Shown here: piece after piece, positions 48,575 through 62,156 of the stretch | Layout: every line of letters starts with the position of its first letter | Numbering within the stretch: the first letter of the stretch is position 1 | NCBI GenBank assembly: GCA_949130495.1 | Contig: OX422218.1 | Span: 41,734,651 to 41,798,650 of the forward strand | Reading direction: 5' to 3' | From: Sambucus nigra | Lineage: Eukaryota > Streptophyta > Magnoliopsida > Dipsacales > Adoxaceae | DNA: 64,000 nucleotides | Translations under genes and position numbers: made by a program | The notes under the pieces: generated by a model | Told to the model about the DNA's origin: nothing | What the model saw: the letters and a program-made list of their open reading frames with translations, nothing else | Databases searched by the model: none

Positions 48575-49756
48575 CCATTTAAGTCAATTTTCTCTCAATT
48601 TATCTTCTATGGGAGCTAGTTTTACCGTTTCACAAATTTGGTCATTTTTAATTTTATCCTTTCGAGTTTTACCATAAATCAATCTTAGCAGTTGCATCTC
48701 CGACACACTTATTTTCTGGATATTTTGTTTCTTGGTTGCCCAATACTCTGTCCCATATAACATGGCGGGTCTAATGGTCGTCCTATAAAATTTTCCTTTT
48801 AACTTCAAAGGTATACGCCTATCACACAAAATGCCGGTAGCACTTCTCCACTTAACTCAGCCTACTCTAATCCTATGAGTAACATCATCACTAATATCTC
48901 CATCTTTTTGGATAATCTATCATAAATAACAAAAATGATCATTTTTAGGTATCTCTTGACCCTCCAATTTCACGACACCTCCATTAGTCATCCTATTACT
49001 ACTGAAATTGCACTCCACATATTCTATTTTAGTCAGCTTATTTTAATTCCTCTTGTTTCTAAAGTTTCTCTCTATAATTCCAACCTAGCATTGATCCCTG
49101 TCTTAGTCTCATCCATGAAAAAAATATCATCTGTAAATAGCATACACCATGGCACATCATCTTGTATTTTTCCAGTCAAGTCATCCATAAGAAGAGTAAA
49201 GAGATAATGACTTAATGCTGAACCTTAGTGTAGACCAACCGTAATTGAAAATTCAATACTTTCTCTGACTGATGTTCTTACTTTAGTCATCGCACCATCA
49301 TACATATCCTTGATCACATCAATATATCTGCGAGTCACTAATCTTTTATGTACAACCCACCATATTATATCTCTAGGTATCCTATCATGCGCCTTCTCCA
49401 AATCAAGAAAAATCATATGAAGTTCCTTCTTTTTGTCCCTATACCTATCCATTAATCGCCTCAATAAATAGATTGCCTCCATTGTTGACCTCCGAGGCAC
49501 AAACCCAAATTGATTCTCAGATACTGTTGTCTTCAATCTCAATCTATATTCAATCACTATCACCCAAAGTTTCATTATATGACTCATTAACATAATACCA
49601 CGATAATTTCAACAACTTTGTATGTCCCCTTTATTTTTATAAATAGGTACTAAAACACTTTTTCTTCATTCATTGGTCATCCTATTAGTCATTAAAATTC
49701 TATTAAATAATTTTGTAAGACATGATACTCCATCCTCCCTAAGCACTTCCAAACCT
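48575..49756 (-). pseudogene. RTE-type LINE reverse transcriptase (right part of split element, 5' truncated)
   Basis: Minus-strand frames give VSENQFGFVPRRSTMEAIYL, MIFLDLEKAHDRIPRD, the catalytic FTDDIFFMDETKTG and, at the left end, LKGKFYRTTIRPAMLYGTEY and KLAPIEDKLREN. These are the RT core and the start of the C-terminal region of plant RTE elements. There is no endonuclease; the 5' end stops at 49756 where P450 copy C begins. Several frameshifts. The reading frame continues into 38270 across the gypsy insertion. Confidence 0.85.
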
Positions 49757-50202
49757 CAATGGTGATAAAAGAAAGTTTAAGGCTACACCCAGTAACGCCA
49801 TTGTTAATTCCTCACGAGTCTATGGATGACATTATGGTTGAAGGATATTACATATCGAATAAATCTCGGATAATTATAAATTCTTGGGTATTAGGATGAG
49901 ACCCTAATGTGTGGTTGGAAAATGTCGAAGATTGTTTGCCTGAGAGGTTTGTTGGTAGAGATATAGACCTCAGAGGATATGATTTTGAGCTTATACCATT
50001 TGGATCGGGTCAAAGAGGTTGTCATGGAATGCATGTGGGTTTAATTAATATTATATTGGTGGTGGCACAATTAGTAAACTGCTTTGATTGGGAGCTACCT
50101 AATGACATGGTGTATAGTGACTTGGATATGGCTGAAATAGGTGGCCATTTATCTATACCAATAGCTAAGAACTTACTTGCGGTGCCCGTTGATCGGAGAT
50201 GA
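49757..50202 (+). pseudogene. Cytochrome P450 pseudogene, copy C (C-terminal fragment)
   Basis: Begins exactly at the MVIKESLRLHP helix (ExxR) and runs through NVEDCLPERFV and haem loop FGSGQRGCHGM to LLAVPVDRR. One stop, TGA at 49897-49899, where copies A and B have CGA. The 22-bp duplication and the later frame errors of A and B are absent. The flanking LINE cuts it off at the 5' side. Confidence 0.9.
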
Positions 50203-53200
50203 GAAAATCATTGTAAAATACTTTCAACATCATTTGCCTAATGTTACACATTGGCATGCTTATGGTGCAATGTAACCAATTGGGTTACAATAAACTTTGG
50301 TTGAATAATATTTTTTCCATATATGTAAATGGCTGTAAAATGTTCCCAACATCATATGCTTAATTTTTCCCAATGGCTTTGCTTGTGGTACAATATAACA
50401 AATTCGAACAAAATAATATTTGGTAGAATACATAAATTGTCCATACGACCCTAAAATTCTTTAATTTATTTTGAGGCACTAGTGTGAACGTTGGATTGAG
50501 CTCATCTACAGTCACTGCATGGTGAAGTCCACCTTTGAGCAATTTATTTTGTATCGTGATCCTTAGGATTATAAATTTGTTATTCCAATGCAATGATTGC
50601 ATAGGATGTTGTTTCTTTATTGAATATTATGAATATGTTTTGGTTCTTGAAGTAAGAATAATGTTGATGTGCCACATGTCCTCTCATTTTATGCATATAT
50701 TGAAGATGTGCTTTATCATTTATGTTATTTAAAAATAGTGTTCATAATATTTGCATTTAATGTATGAATGCAATGTGTTATAAAGGCCGAACTCGAGTGT
50801 AGTAGAAGATTTATGGTGTTGTTGGGAGGTCAAGTACCCACCTCATGATTTGGCAAAAAATACATAGTTAAGAATTGGAGGCTAACTTCGTATAACCGCT
50901 TCATTCTATTGAACACACAACACACGGAAAGCAGTGAAAATGTTTGCGCCCTCTCTCATTCCCTGCTCAAAACCAATTTGTGGCAACACTTATAAATTTA
51001 CTTTACTCTCTGTCCCCCTGCTTGTTACAATAATGGTTAATTAAATGTGAATTTTAATTTTCAATATTATATTCACGGTTTGATTTCGCGATATGGTTTG
51101 CTTTTTTTGTTTACGGTTTTGAAACTTTTGGTTTGTGGATAGATAATTTTCAATTTGTGGTGTCTTGTTATGGTTAGTTTCATTGATGTAATTTTCTTAA
51201 ATCATAATATTCTAATTTAATTCAAAGTTTGAATGTATAGTTGCCTAAATTTGTCAAAATGCCTAAATTTCACTAAAACAATTTAAATGTGTTTTATTTT
51301 TCTTAATTTAAACCTTAGCCCAATTTTTTTTAAGGTTTTACTACCATTACTTACGAGAATTCATGATGTTGTGGTTGTGTATTTTGAGGTGTTTTACTTG
51401 ATTCTCCTATTCAACTCAATTAGAATTTAACTATATGAATTTATAATTCTTGATTTTTTAATGCATAATTGGCTAAAATTTCCAATACGTTGATTGATAT
51501 TAATCAATGATAACAACCCCCAAAAAATTACCTTGGAGGCTCCTTCCTCTGAACATATGGTGCTTGTATATAAATGTTTTGGATGCATTTGCTCGAAAGC
51601 CATGCCCAAAAAGTAATGCAAGATGGAGAGTCGGCTACCTAAAACTCCCGTATTTTGACAATTTTTTGGTCCCTATCTTCTTTGAAAAAATTGTAATTAC
51701 AACTATTTTTACAAAATCATTCAAAAAGGGTGAGACATTTATATCACACTCTTATCGAAATAGTTACAGGGTACGAGGACTGAACCATGTTTGAGTACTA
51801 TGTGTCACTCGCAGAGAGATGGTCAGGATGAATGGGTGAGTCGTGTTTGGGAAAAAACATGTCACGTGCTTTCGAGTTAAGATTAGAGGGAAAATAAGAT
51901 CATTGCATGTGTTTGGATAATTTATTTTATAGATATAGTATCAATAACTTTTTTTAATGGAGCGCATGAGGTTATATGTGTGGCCTTGCCTTACTCTTAT
52001 TTGTTGGGTGTAAGGAGATGAGAAGAAGTTATGAGGGCCATATTTAAAGACAACTAATAGAAGGTGTCCCGTATAAAAGATATTAAGGAAAGGATGAGGA
52101 TTTATTGGAGTGGGAAAAATAACCAAATGGATAAAATGGAGCACGATCTTAACCTGGAGGAGATGATCACGAGAAGTTATATAGAGATGTTATGGTATAT
52201 CAACTTATAATTTTGGGCGATACATAATTTCAACTAATGTGAGCTATGGGGAAGAAAGAGTGACATATGAGAGATAAATTGAGGTATCTTTCAATTGGGA
52301 TTGAGTCTAATTCTACAGATGGAATTCCGTTATTTGGGAATGATGAAATACCCTTAGAATTTGACTTGAATAAATGTTCGTTTATGTTTATCGATTGGTT
52401 TAATTTGAGAAGTTTGTGTTTTTAAAGAGATGTATGGATAAAACGGGGTCTAAAAGTATTTAGATGTATGAAATATTGTTGAAAACATGTTAAGTTGTGG
52501 TGAACGGTTGGATAACCTTTGAGGCTATGTTTCAAAAGCACGATGTCGTTGTTTTGTCTTAGTTGGGAGTTCCAAGTTTGGACCTTAGGAGGCCTTTAAA
52601 TCTGGAGATTAAATAAGATCATTAATTCTTGTATTAGGCTAAGATAATGACTCACGTTTTATGAATATTGGAGTCGCATGCTGTGATAGGTTGACGTTTT
52701 ATGAATATTGGTCCGCGCCAGCGGCTTTATTAAAAAATAGGGACTAAAACTATAAATAAAATGTTTGTGGTCCTATTTCAAAAATACATATTACAATAGG
52801 TCCTAAATTTACAAAGCCCCAAAAATAAATAAGGCGTAACAATGGAATTAGTCCTAGCTAATTGTTCAAGGGTACATAACACTTCTTCTTCTCTCTCAAG
52901 CCTCCCTACCCCCACCATAACCCAACCCCCGCTGGAGCAACACCTCATCTTACCAAAATAACCCCATGGGAGTCTCTCTCTCTCCCCCCCCCCTCCGTGT
53001 GTGTGTGTGTGTGTGGTTACAACTGTTTTTATTTAAAATAAACTTTTTTTTATTATAAATTGCTTTTATTTTGTTAAAAGTGTTAATTTGTTTTACCAGA
53101 AACTGTTTTTATTCTGTCATAAACTACTTTTTTTTTTATCATAAACTGTGTTTATTTTGTTGGAAACTGTTTTTTTTGTAACACTTATTTTTAAATTATA

Positions 53201-53331
53201 AATTTTTGGGGGGATAATTATTTATTTATTTTTTTAAATGAAACGATTATATCAAACATTGAAAGTAGTGATAAGTACTTGAAAAACAAATGATATCAAA
53301 GAGCCCCACTTAGAGAATTATTGTGACACCC
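50203..53331. repeat. 3' flank of P450 copy C, diverged segmental duplicate
   Basis: No gene. 50203-52635 corresponds to about 541-2870 of copy A, including the part missing from B. 52636-52830 is unique here and has acgttttatgaatattgg twice. 52830-52985 corresponds to about 3170-3310 of A. After CT and GT tracts, 53010-53331 corresponds to 25830-26149 next to copy B. Confidence 0.8.
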
Positions 53332-53975
53332 TCCCTATTAAATACCGGGTGATCGGTCCTTTATTACATTAAATCAGGATTTCCAAATTGGTTCATTCTT
53401 AGAATGACTGTGGAAAACCAAATTAATTACTAATTTCCTATTAGTTAATTAAATCGATGTCAAATTTATTTTTCACTAAATAGATAACAACATGCGGAAA
53501 AACCAAAATAAACCATATACCAATATAAAGCCTAATCCATCACAATATATAGATATATAAAACCTGTCGAAGATGCCTTCGGCAAAAACCAAACCAAATA
53601 ATAGTCCAACGAAAGTCTAAACTGAATGAAATCTGAATGGGGAAACATGCCCAAATGAAATACTAAAACACTCTCCAGAGATCCTACGCTAGGAAATAAG
53701 GAAATGAAGCGTCTAATCAAAACTCCTGCAAGCATCCACCTGTGCTACAGCTGCGTGTCCCCGGAGCAGAATATCAAGTATGTCGTCCCTGTGGCTAGAC
53801 ACCTAAAAGGGTTAGAAAATATTTGTATAGAAAGAGTTAATACTCAAAACATTTTGAAAATATTTTGCAAGAGTTTGTCCCAAGTCAAAATCATTTATTG
53901 ATTACACATGTTAGGTTCACGTACACTCTCTTGAGTTTCCTCGCCCCTCATCTATTGTGCACGCCTAACGTTCTT
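53332..53975 (-). mobile_element. Truncated chromovirus LTR shared with copy B
   Basis: TGTGACACC start and about 640 bp match 26150-26790 including the flanking junction. Homology then ends. Confidence 0.8.
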
Positions 53976-55723
53976 GAAACTAACACTTATTTGGGGGCAA
54001 AAAAATGCCAAAAGAAATATCTATATAGTATAGCCCCAAATAAATGGGTAGAGTATATATGAAATGGGTAAGAGTCGAAAAATGTTGGAAGATTTGAAAA
54101 TCACTCAACTCATATATTCTCAACCCTAACAAAATGAAATGGAACAAAAATTCATATAGGGAAATAAGGTACCTGAGAGAGAGATGAGGGAACAATTGAC
54201 AAAATGGGTAATCTAAAAAACGGAGAGAAAAAAAGTAAAAATGGTGGTATGGAGCTAATGGGAAGAGATGATGGACTATACGGAAGGTGGGGAAAGTGGA
54301 GAAGTGAAGAGAGGTTTAGGGAAAATTAAATTGTGGGGAAATGAGGGTTTGTGGAAGAGTGGGGAGAGAGAGAAAAATGGGGTTTCGTGGAGGAATGGGA
54401 GAGAGAAGGTAGGGGGAGTTGAAATAGAGGGAAAAAATGAAAGAAATTGCCACTTTAAAATGTAGGTCGTTCGAACGAATATGAAAATCTCATTCGAATG
54501 ACATCGTTAGAACGATAATTAAAGATTTACCCAACGAGAATTTCGAAAGAGATGGCGAAAAGTCGTTGGAAGACTCATTCGAGTGACTTTGTTCGAACGA
54601 AATTCAAACGAACATCAAAGGAAAAAGCAGAAGATTTGGGGCTCATTAGAAAACTCATTCAAATAAGATTTTCTAACGAAAATATAGAGATTTAAAAAAA
54701 CTTCCAAAAAAAATGTTGAAACTACATAGTATAAGACCTGAATAGGTTGTGAACCCATATTAAAAGAGTTTTTCAATTGTCCTAGGTAGCGTAGACATTT
54801 CCAAACCATGAGAGCGTGAGGGGTGTGAACACTGTGAGTGAGAGCGTTAGTTAAGACAACACACAAGTGCAAAATGCCAAAAAATATATTAACATAATAG
54901 ACACTCATATATGCCTTGTGAAAATAAATGGAATATGACTGAATATTAACCAGAAAACAAAATTCATGGAAGATTGATGATTCTCATGCCAAGAGCGTCA
55001 CAAAACGGAAGCAATATGGATCAATTGTGCAAAACCATTGATCTTCAACCTATGTCTCCAATCAATATCAAATAATATCTTGAATTATTTTGATTTTGAA
55101 AGAAGAAAAATAATATCATCAATATGAAAAATGAGCCTAGGCAATCTTTTTATGCCACAATTTTTTAAGCTCTTTTTCATATTTCAAATGGAGGCTATCC
55201 ATGTAAAAACATTTTGTTTTTCGCAGCCCGTATTCATTGTGAATCATAACTAAACTGGATGAATATAATTTACATTTTTCCAAATTCGGCCAATGGTTTT
55301 ACATGCACAAGATCGATTGCTTATAATGGGTGACAAAATTAAGAAGACAACACGGCAGTTCACCTGGAGTATGCCAAGTAACGTAGATATCTACATGATT
55401 CCGTGAAAGGCGTGTGCAAATAAGGCAATATTATGAGGCAATCATAGAGAAATATATCATAAATAAGCATCAATTTGCACAAGTGAGACGAAGTTCGGAT
55501 TAGCATCTCATCGAATGCCACGTGGACATGGAATGAGATGGAGATCCCAAAACATCATACACATTACCTATATGGACAAATGTTTTATGAAGGCCTTTTC
55601 TACTACAAACAAAATAAAATTGTTTTTGAATTTTTATAAAATATTTATACAAAGAATAATCTCGTTCATAGGTATAAAAAATAGACATGAAGTACAACCT
55701 AAACTAGATGAACAACTCCAAAC
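53976..55723. other. No gene recognised
   Basis: 54240-54480 is purine-rich. 54470-54610 is rich in ttcgaacga-type palindromes similar to those in the solo LTRs, so a degraded LTR is possible. The words gcaaaaaaatgccaaaag (54000) and gcaaaatgccaaaaaat (54870) are a weak direct repeat. 54910-55723 probably includes copia 3' untranslated sequence, but I could not find its LTR. Confidence 0.4.
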
Positions 55724-56296
55724 TTAATCAATGGAACAAGCCCCAATGGAATTCCTAAGGTTTTCAAACCTAAGGGCATCTAGAGGTTTGGTAAAAATAT
55801 CGGCCAATTGATGATAGGTGCCTACAAAGCTCAAGGAAACGAGTTTTTCTTCAACTAATTCTCGAATAAAGTGTCACGAATCCAAATGTGCTTTGTTCTA
55901 GAATGATGGGCAGGATTTCAGGAAATGTGAATACCACTCGTATTGTCACATAAAATAGTCATAGTGCCTTATGGAATACCATAATCTTCCAATATTTGTT
56001 TTATCCATAAGAATTGAGTGCAACAAATTCCGGCAGAGGTACTTTTGTATCCATAAACATCTCCTACCTAATCAACATCCAAATATGCCGATAGACAATC
56101 ATTGGTGTCGAAGGAATACGAAATCCCAAAAGATAGGGTCCCATCAACATATTTGATAACACGTTTAGTGGCAAGTAAATGGGACTCTTTTAGGGCGGCT
56201 TGATAGCGGGCACAAACTCCTACACTTAAGTGAATATCCGAACGACTAGCGGTTAGGTAGAGAATGCTACCTATCATACTCCTAAAGAGAGTGTGT
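55724..56296 (-). pseudogene. Ty1/copia polyprotein C-terminus (RNase H), left part
   Basis: Minus strand: LFRSMIGSILYLTASRSDIH, VCARYQAALKESHLLA, IKYVDGTLSFGI, then YGYKSTSAGICCTQFLWIKQ, and [35 protein letters not shown], stop at 55724. It is the end of copia RT and its RNase H. A stretch is missing between YKSTSA and GICCTQ near 56060 (the KKQ...STAEAEY segment), which removes a catalytic part. Continues at 62157. Confidence 0.85.
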
Positions 56297-59200
56297 TGTA
56301 ACACCTCTCCTAATTAAATACCGGGTGATCAGTCCTTTATTAAATTAAAAACCAGGTGAATGGTTGGTTCATTATCAGCATCACTGTCACAAAATAATAT
56401 TTCCAATTTGAACACCCTAAATAATTAAGCTAAGTGTCAAAACCATTTAAAACCTCAATTTTCCTTTATTAAATAGCAATAAAAACCTTTTTAATACCCA
56501 ACAATTAATAATTACATAAATACTAAGGATTGAAATTAACACACAAGAATTAAACCATCTATATAATCCAAACCACGTTTAAGAACCATAAATGAAATCA
56601 TCCTGACAAGAGTTAACTCCCGAGGAGTACCAAATGCTGGAAATATCTTAAATCTATGACAAATCCAACTGTAATAGGAAATCGATCGTCACATGCCCTA
56701 ACTATGAAGATCTAAAGTAGGAATGATTCAATGATGAAGTCGTCTAAAGCAAGGGACGACAACTCTCACATAAGCTGCTGCACGTCCAATCCAAAAAACC
56801 TAAGCATGATGCCCCTGTGGCTAGGCACCTGTAATACATACATATATATACAAGAGAGAAAGAATTGACAGAAAACGGGTCAGAGCCCGAGTGTAAAACA
56901 GTTTTAAAAGTAGTTTAGCAAGTATTTAAAATGCTTATTGACTAATATCACAACCATGTTAGTATGCGACACTCTTTCGAGAATCCTCGCCTCTCATCTA
57001 TTGTGCACCCCTAACGTACCTCTAGGACATCCTAGTTATAGTTCCCACGCTAACTAGATTAACCACATGTATCCATTCTTTATAGCCAAAATTATTCCCA
57101 CGTATTAACCTTATAATACATATAATGATGTTATAAACATATATATATCCATTTAGATTCAACATGGATAACTCCCTTATTAATTCAATTCAACTAAGTG
57201 TTTTCATACATAACTGTCTTACATTTATACTTTTAGCCACATAGTCGATATCATCACATGTATATATATATTCATTATATTATATATATACTATACTCCA
57301 TCCCGAGACACAGTTGAGGTGCTGTATTACTCTGCTATCTTGTCCCAATACATCACGTCACTGTATAGGGGACTATAGGTTCGGTAAAGATTCCTCGAAC
57401 CAGAAATATCAAATCACAAATAATTGAGGCGAACATAGTCCTAAGCCTTTGGGCTACGCACATACCTACGCACCCAAATGGCGCTTCTATACCATTGTTC
57501 TTACTAATGGTAATCGACCTAAGTCCTATGTCCTTGAGTGACAAGTCAAAAATCCCATGGACTCATTAGGATATGACTGCCCTCATGCGCAAACCTCCCA
57601 TCGATAGCAAGTAAGCTAGGTATATCATACACAGATACATAATATATCCACAATCATAAAGTCATACATATAAATATTCATATTTTCCAAATTAGGTTCG
57701 CCCACGACCCATAATTGTTATTATACATTCTCAACACAAATTTTACTCAATTATTTCTCATAACGGATTCATCTCTTTTATTCTCATTTATTATTTACTT
57801 CGTTCTTACTTCTCATCTCTCGAAGTATTATTTCTCACTAAGTATAAATTTCAGTAGGTATACCCTCACTTACATTCTACTCTAAATCTTTCACGAGTCT
57901 CAATCTTTTAGTAAACGTACGCACAATTCCTAACGCATAAATAACTCCCGTTAACCCAAAACTTCATCTGATATTAATTTCACTCAACGGAGTCTACTTA
58001 GACCCTATTGGTCATCTTCATAACCCATTATACTCCTTCAATGATAATCAAGGGTTCCTAAGAATTTTAACTGGACTAAACAAAAAGGGGAAAAATATGT
58101 AGTTTTCCAGGAGGGGTCGATCGATCGATCGATGCTCTTAGTCGATCGATCAATCAAGCAGTTCTTGTCCAGTTTGCTGCAAATTTCAACCTACGGGTTA
58201 AATCATTCTAACCCCTCCAAACCACTATAATTTCATCCCAAACTCCCATCAAAGTTATCCAAATGTATAAGCAATATATATAAACGAGTTCTAACGTAAC
58301 AACATCAATAAATCCTCAATGAATCAATCAAAAAGGGATTTAATCTCAGATTTATTCATAAAACCAAATTTTGCACGAATAATCACAAACCTCTATTTTA
58401 ATCTAGATTTTCTTCCCAAATATCATAATAAATTTGTGGATAATTCTCTACATATGGTAAAGATTTCAGACTACATGGATTCTCCCCACAACATATATGA
58501 ATTCTCTTCCAAAACATATAATTCTTCAATTAAAACATATGATTTTCATTTCTAGACTAACATGGAAGGTATATGTAACACCTCGCCTAATTAAATATCG
58601 GGTGATCAGTCCTTTATTAAATTAAAAATCAAGGTGAACAGTAAGTTCATTCTTAACATCACTGTCGCAAAATATAGTTTCCAATTTACACACCCTAATT
58701 AATTAAACTAAGTGCCAAAACCATTTTTAAAACCTTAGTTTTAAGTCAATAAGTCCAATTATAAAACCTTTAACAAGATACAGATCAGGAATCACACAAT
58801 TATTAGAATTGAAATAAACACCATGAATATAATTGTTCACATAACTAATACCAACTTTAAAACCATAAAGGAAAACCCATCCTGATAGTAATGACAAACC
58901 TAAAGAGTAATGTACTAAAGATAAATGAATATAGTCTCTGATAAATGCAAGTGAATAAAGATAAAGGGCGACACATGCCCAACTGGATAAGTAAAACTAG
59001 AAGTGGAATCAATAGAGAGGTCGTCTAAGCAAGAGGCCTGCAACACCCACCTAAGCTGCAGCATGTTCCATCCAAAGAACCTAATCTTGACGACCCTGTG
59101 GCTGGGCACCTGTAATATATACATATATATACAGAAGAGAGAAGAGGTGATAAGTAACGGGTCAGAGACCGATTGTAAAACAGTTTAAATTTAGTTTATC

Positions 59201-59899
59201 AAGTATTTAAAATGCTTATTGGCCAATGCAACAATCATGTTAGTATGCGACACTCTCTTAAGAAATTCTCACCTCTCAACTAGTGTGGACACCTACCGCA
59301 CTGTTAACTCCAAAAGTTTATTTTAACTCAATCTATCATAAGGTTTCATGCCGACAATTTCTATGGCTAAGGTAATAAATTACTGAAGATAAAATTCTCA
59401 CATTTATCTCATTTCATTCTTAAGATATTTTAGTGCTGTTACAAAATTCTCAAGCACTTATAATAAAGTCGGAGTAATTAAATCGCTATTTAACTACTTT
59501 TATACATAGTAGAAATTTCCCAATATCATGTCTATATATATTAATCACTCATATAATATATACTATTACCACCCAACATAAAATTTATGGTGCTGGCATA
59601 CTCTGCTCTCAAGTCCCCGCATCACTCGTACTAAGGGAAAACTAGTTCGGAATCACTCTCGAACTGTATTAACACAAAACATAAAGAAATGGAGGTGAAG
59701 CATAATTCCAAGTCGCTAAGACCGTCTGACTAAAAATCTGATAGCATGTACCAAGGAATCCTATGTTTTAGTGTACAAGTCGTTATCCCCCGTAAAGTCC
59801 CAATCGAGATAAGACTGTCCCGGCGCGGAAACCCCCTCGTGATAGCAAGTAGCTCGGGTACGATTTTTACACATTTATAATATATGCACAATCACATAG

Positions 59900-59931
<32 letters not shown>

Positions 59932-62156
59932 CTCTTATTCACATTTCTCAATTTGGTGTACCCACAACCCATAATTATAATTTCTTGTTCTGAGGACATT
60001 TTACTCGCTTATCCCGTATAACGGACTCATATCGTTTAATACGGTTATCTCACTCTCGTGATCTTCAAAGAAACCTCACCGTCCCAAATACTTAAATAAT
60101 TACATCTAAACAACCCCAATAATTTTGTACTAATCTGAATTCCTCGAATACTGTTTTTCCTCACTCAAATTAACCGATTTCTAAAATAGGGGTAAAAATG
60201 GGAATTTCCCTAAAAATTGAAAATCTCCCTCGAACCAGAATGGTTCTCGCTCAAACGACTTCCACGTGTCGCTCGAACGAATTCGCGCGACATCGCGCGA
60301 ACTGGACTGTTTCGTCTTCAACCTTTGGCAGTTTCATTTTTCACCATTTTTAAGCCTACAAACCTCTACAGTTGAATCCCAAACGTCTCCTCTTCAATCC
60401 CAATCAATAATATCATGATTATATAACATTAATAACTTCCTAGAATCTTTAATTCATCAAAAATCATTTAGATTACATGAAATCCCCAATTAAATTCCTA
60501 AGAACCCCAAATTTTCAATTAAAGAACCTAACCAACATCAATTCGTTCATCAATATTATTCCCAAATTTCGTCATACAACCTCTACATATGATCAAAGTT
60601 CAGGCTACCCAGATTCTCTTTACAACACATGAAATTTTTCTTCCAAAACATATAATCTTACAATCAAAATATGAAATTTTATTCCTACACTAACATGAGA
60701 GGAACATTAACTAGAAATCAGGAAGATAGATACTTGCCTGGAAATTTAGTTCCTGGTTTATGGAAGAAGATGGTGTGGTTGTGTTCCTCATCGCGTGATC
60801 TACGGTTTGGCGATGACGGCGGTGCAAACGACGGAGTTTTTGGCCTAGAACTCCTTGAAAAGCTTCTCCACTTCTTCTCCAATGGGCGTCTTTGGTTTTA
60901 GGTTTTGTTAACCCTTGATGAAAACTCTTAACATCTGATTTATCCATTGTAAATTCGTGGGTTTAATTACCCAAAAATATGCAATGTTCGAAACGCCCTC
61001 CCGGGATGCTTATTAGGCCTAAAAACACCCCGAGACCCAAACTAAACCCCCGGGTACATATTTTTGAATATCTCGACCCTTTCGGACGCATTGACGCACT
61101 CAAAATGACCATACGGGTGACTTATAATTTATTCGGTTTTAATAATTCGAATTTAATCCCGACACAACACAGGCGCGTCCCGATAAATTTCAAAGGTTAT
61201 CAAATTAGATTCTCGTGGTAATTTTCTAAATTCAATTACACATCTTACTTTACCCATAAGGTAATTAACAACACAATTTCAATAACTACTAACTCTCATC
61301 ACGCTAGTAAATATTTAAATGATTTTTCGGATTAATATTAAATTAATATCTCTAATTAAATTTAATAAATCCCAAAATTTAAAAGTCATAAAAATACGGG
61401 GTATTACAGTATATTAACTTGGAAATTAGCAAGATATATACTTGCATGGGATTCAAGGGTCTGATTTGTTGATGAAAAATATATGGTTGCATTCCTCGTC
61501 GTACGATCTACGTTTTGGTGGTGGTGGCGATGCAATCGGGTGAGTTCTAGGCCTTGGATTGATTGGAAAACTCTTCACCTTCTTCTAAAATCTCATCACC
61601 TTCTTCTCTAATCACTTCACCTTCTTCTCTAATGGATGGCTTAGGCTTTGTGTTTGTTAACCCAATATACAACTCTAAATGGGTATTAAATACTTAGAAA
61701 ATTCATGGGTTTAGTTACTCTAAAATACAAAATGTCTATAATACCCTCCCGGGATGACAATTAGGCCTATAAATGCCCCGAGACCCAAACTAAACCCCCG
61801 GGTATACTTTACTGACTATCTCGACCCTTCCGGGCACTTTGGCGCACTCAAAATGACTATACAAATGACTTATAATTTATTCATGTTAATAATAATATTT
61901 TAGTCCTGACACGAGACATGCGCGTCTCGAATTAAATTTCCATAATTGTCATTTTATTCACTCGTGACAATGTTAATAAAATAAATCTCATATATTACTT
62001 TACTCATCCAGTAGTATTCAACAAATTTCCAATAATTACTAACTCACATCATGCTTGTAAATATAAAAAAAAATTTGGATTAATATAAAATTAATATCTC
62101 TAATTAAATTTAATAAATTCCCAATTTCAAAAGCCATAAAAATACGGGGTATTACA
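56297..62156 (-). mobile_element. Outer solo LTR of the chromovirus family (split, about 3.0 kb)
   Basis: Starts TGTAACACC at 56297 and ends GGTATTACA at 62156, interrupted by the inner LTR at 58574-61408. Flanks acaca/gtaca (read on minus) match at three of five bases. Removing the LTR plus one flank restores the copia frame as DVEYTLFRSM. It has gatcgatcgatc palindromes at 58117-58165. Confidence 0.85.
58574..61408 (-). mobile_element. Inner solo LTR of the chromovirus family (2835 bp)
   Basis: TGTAACACC to GGTATTACA, with perfect target duplication GTATA at 58569-58573 and 61409-61413. Inserted into the outer LTR in the same orientation. Contains a TA tract at about 59902-59930 and cgcgcgacatcgcgcg palindromes at about 60280. 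Confidence 0.9.

Noticed and set aside
54268..54465. Gly/Glu/Arg-rich open frame
   Set aside because: Purine-rich low-complexity DNA with no recognisable domain.
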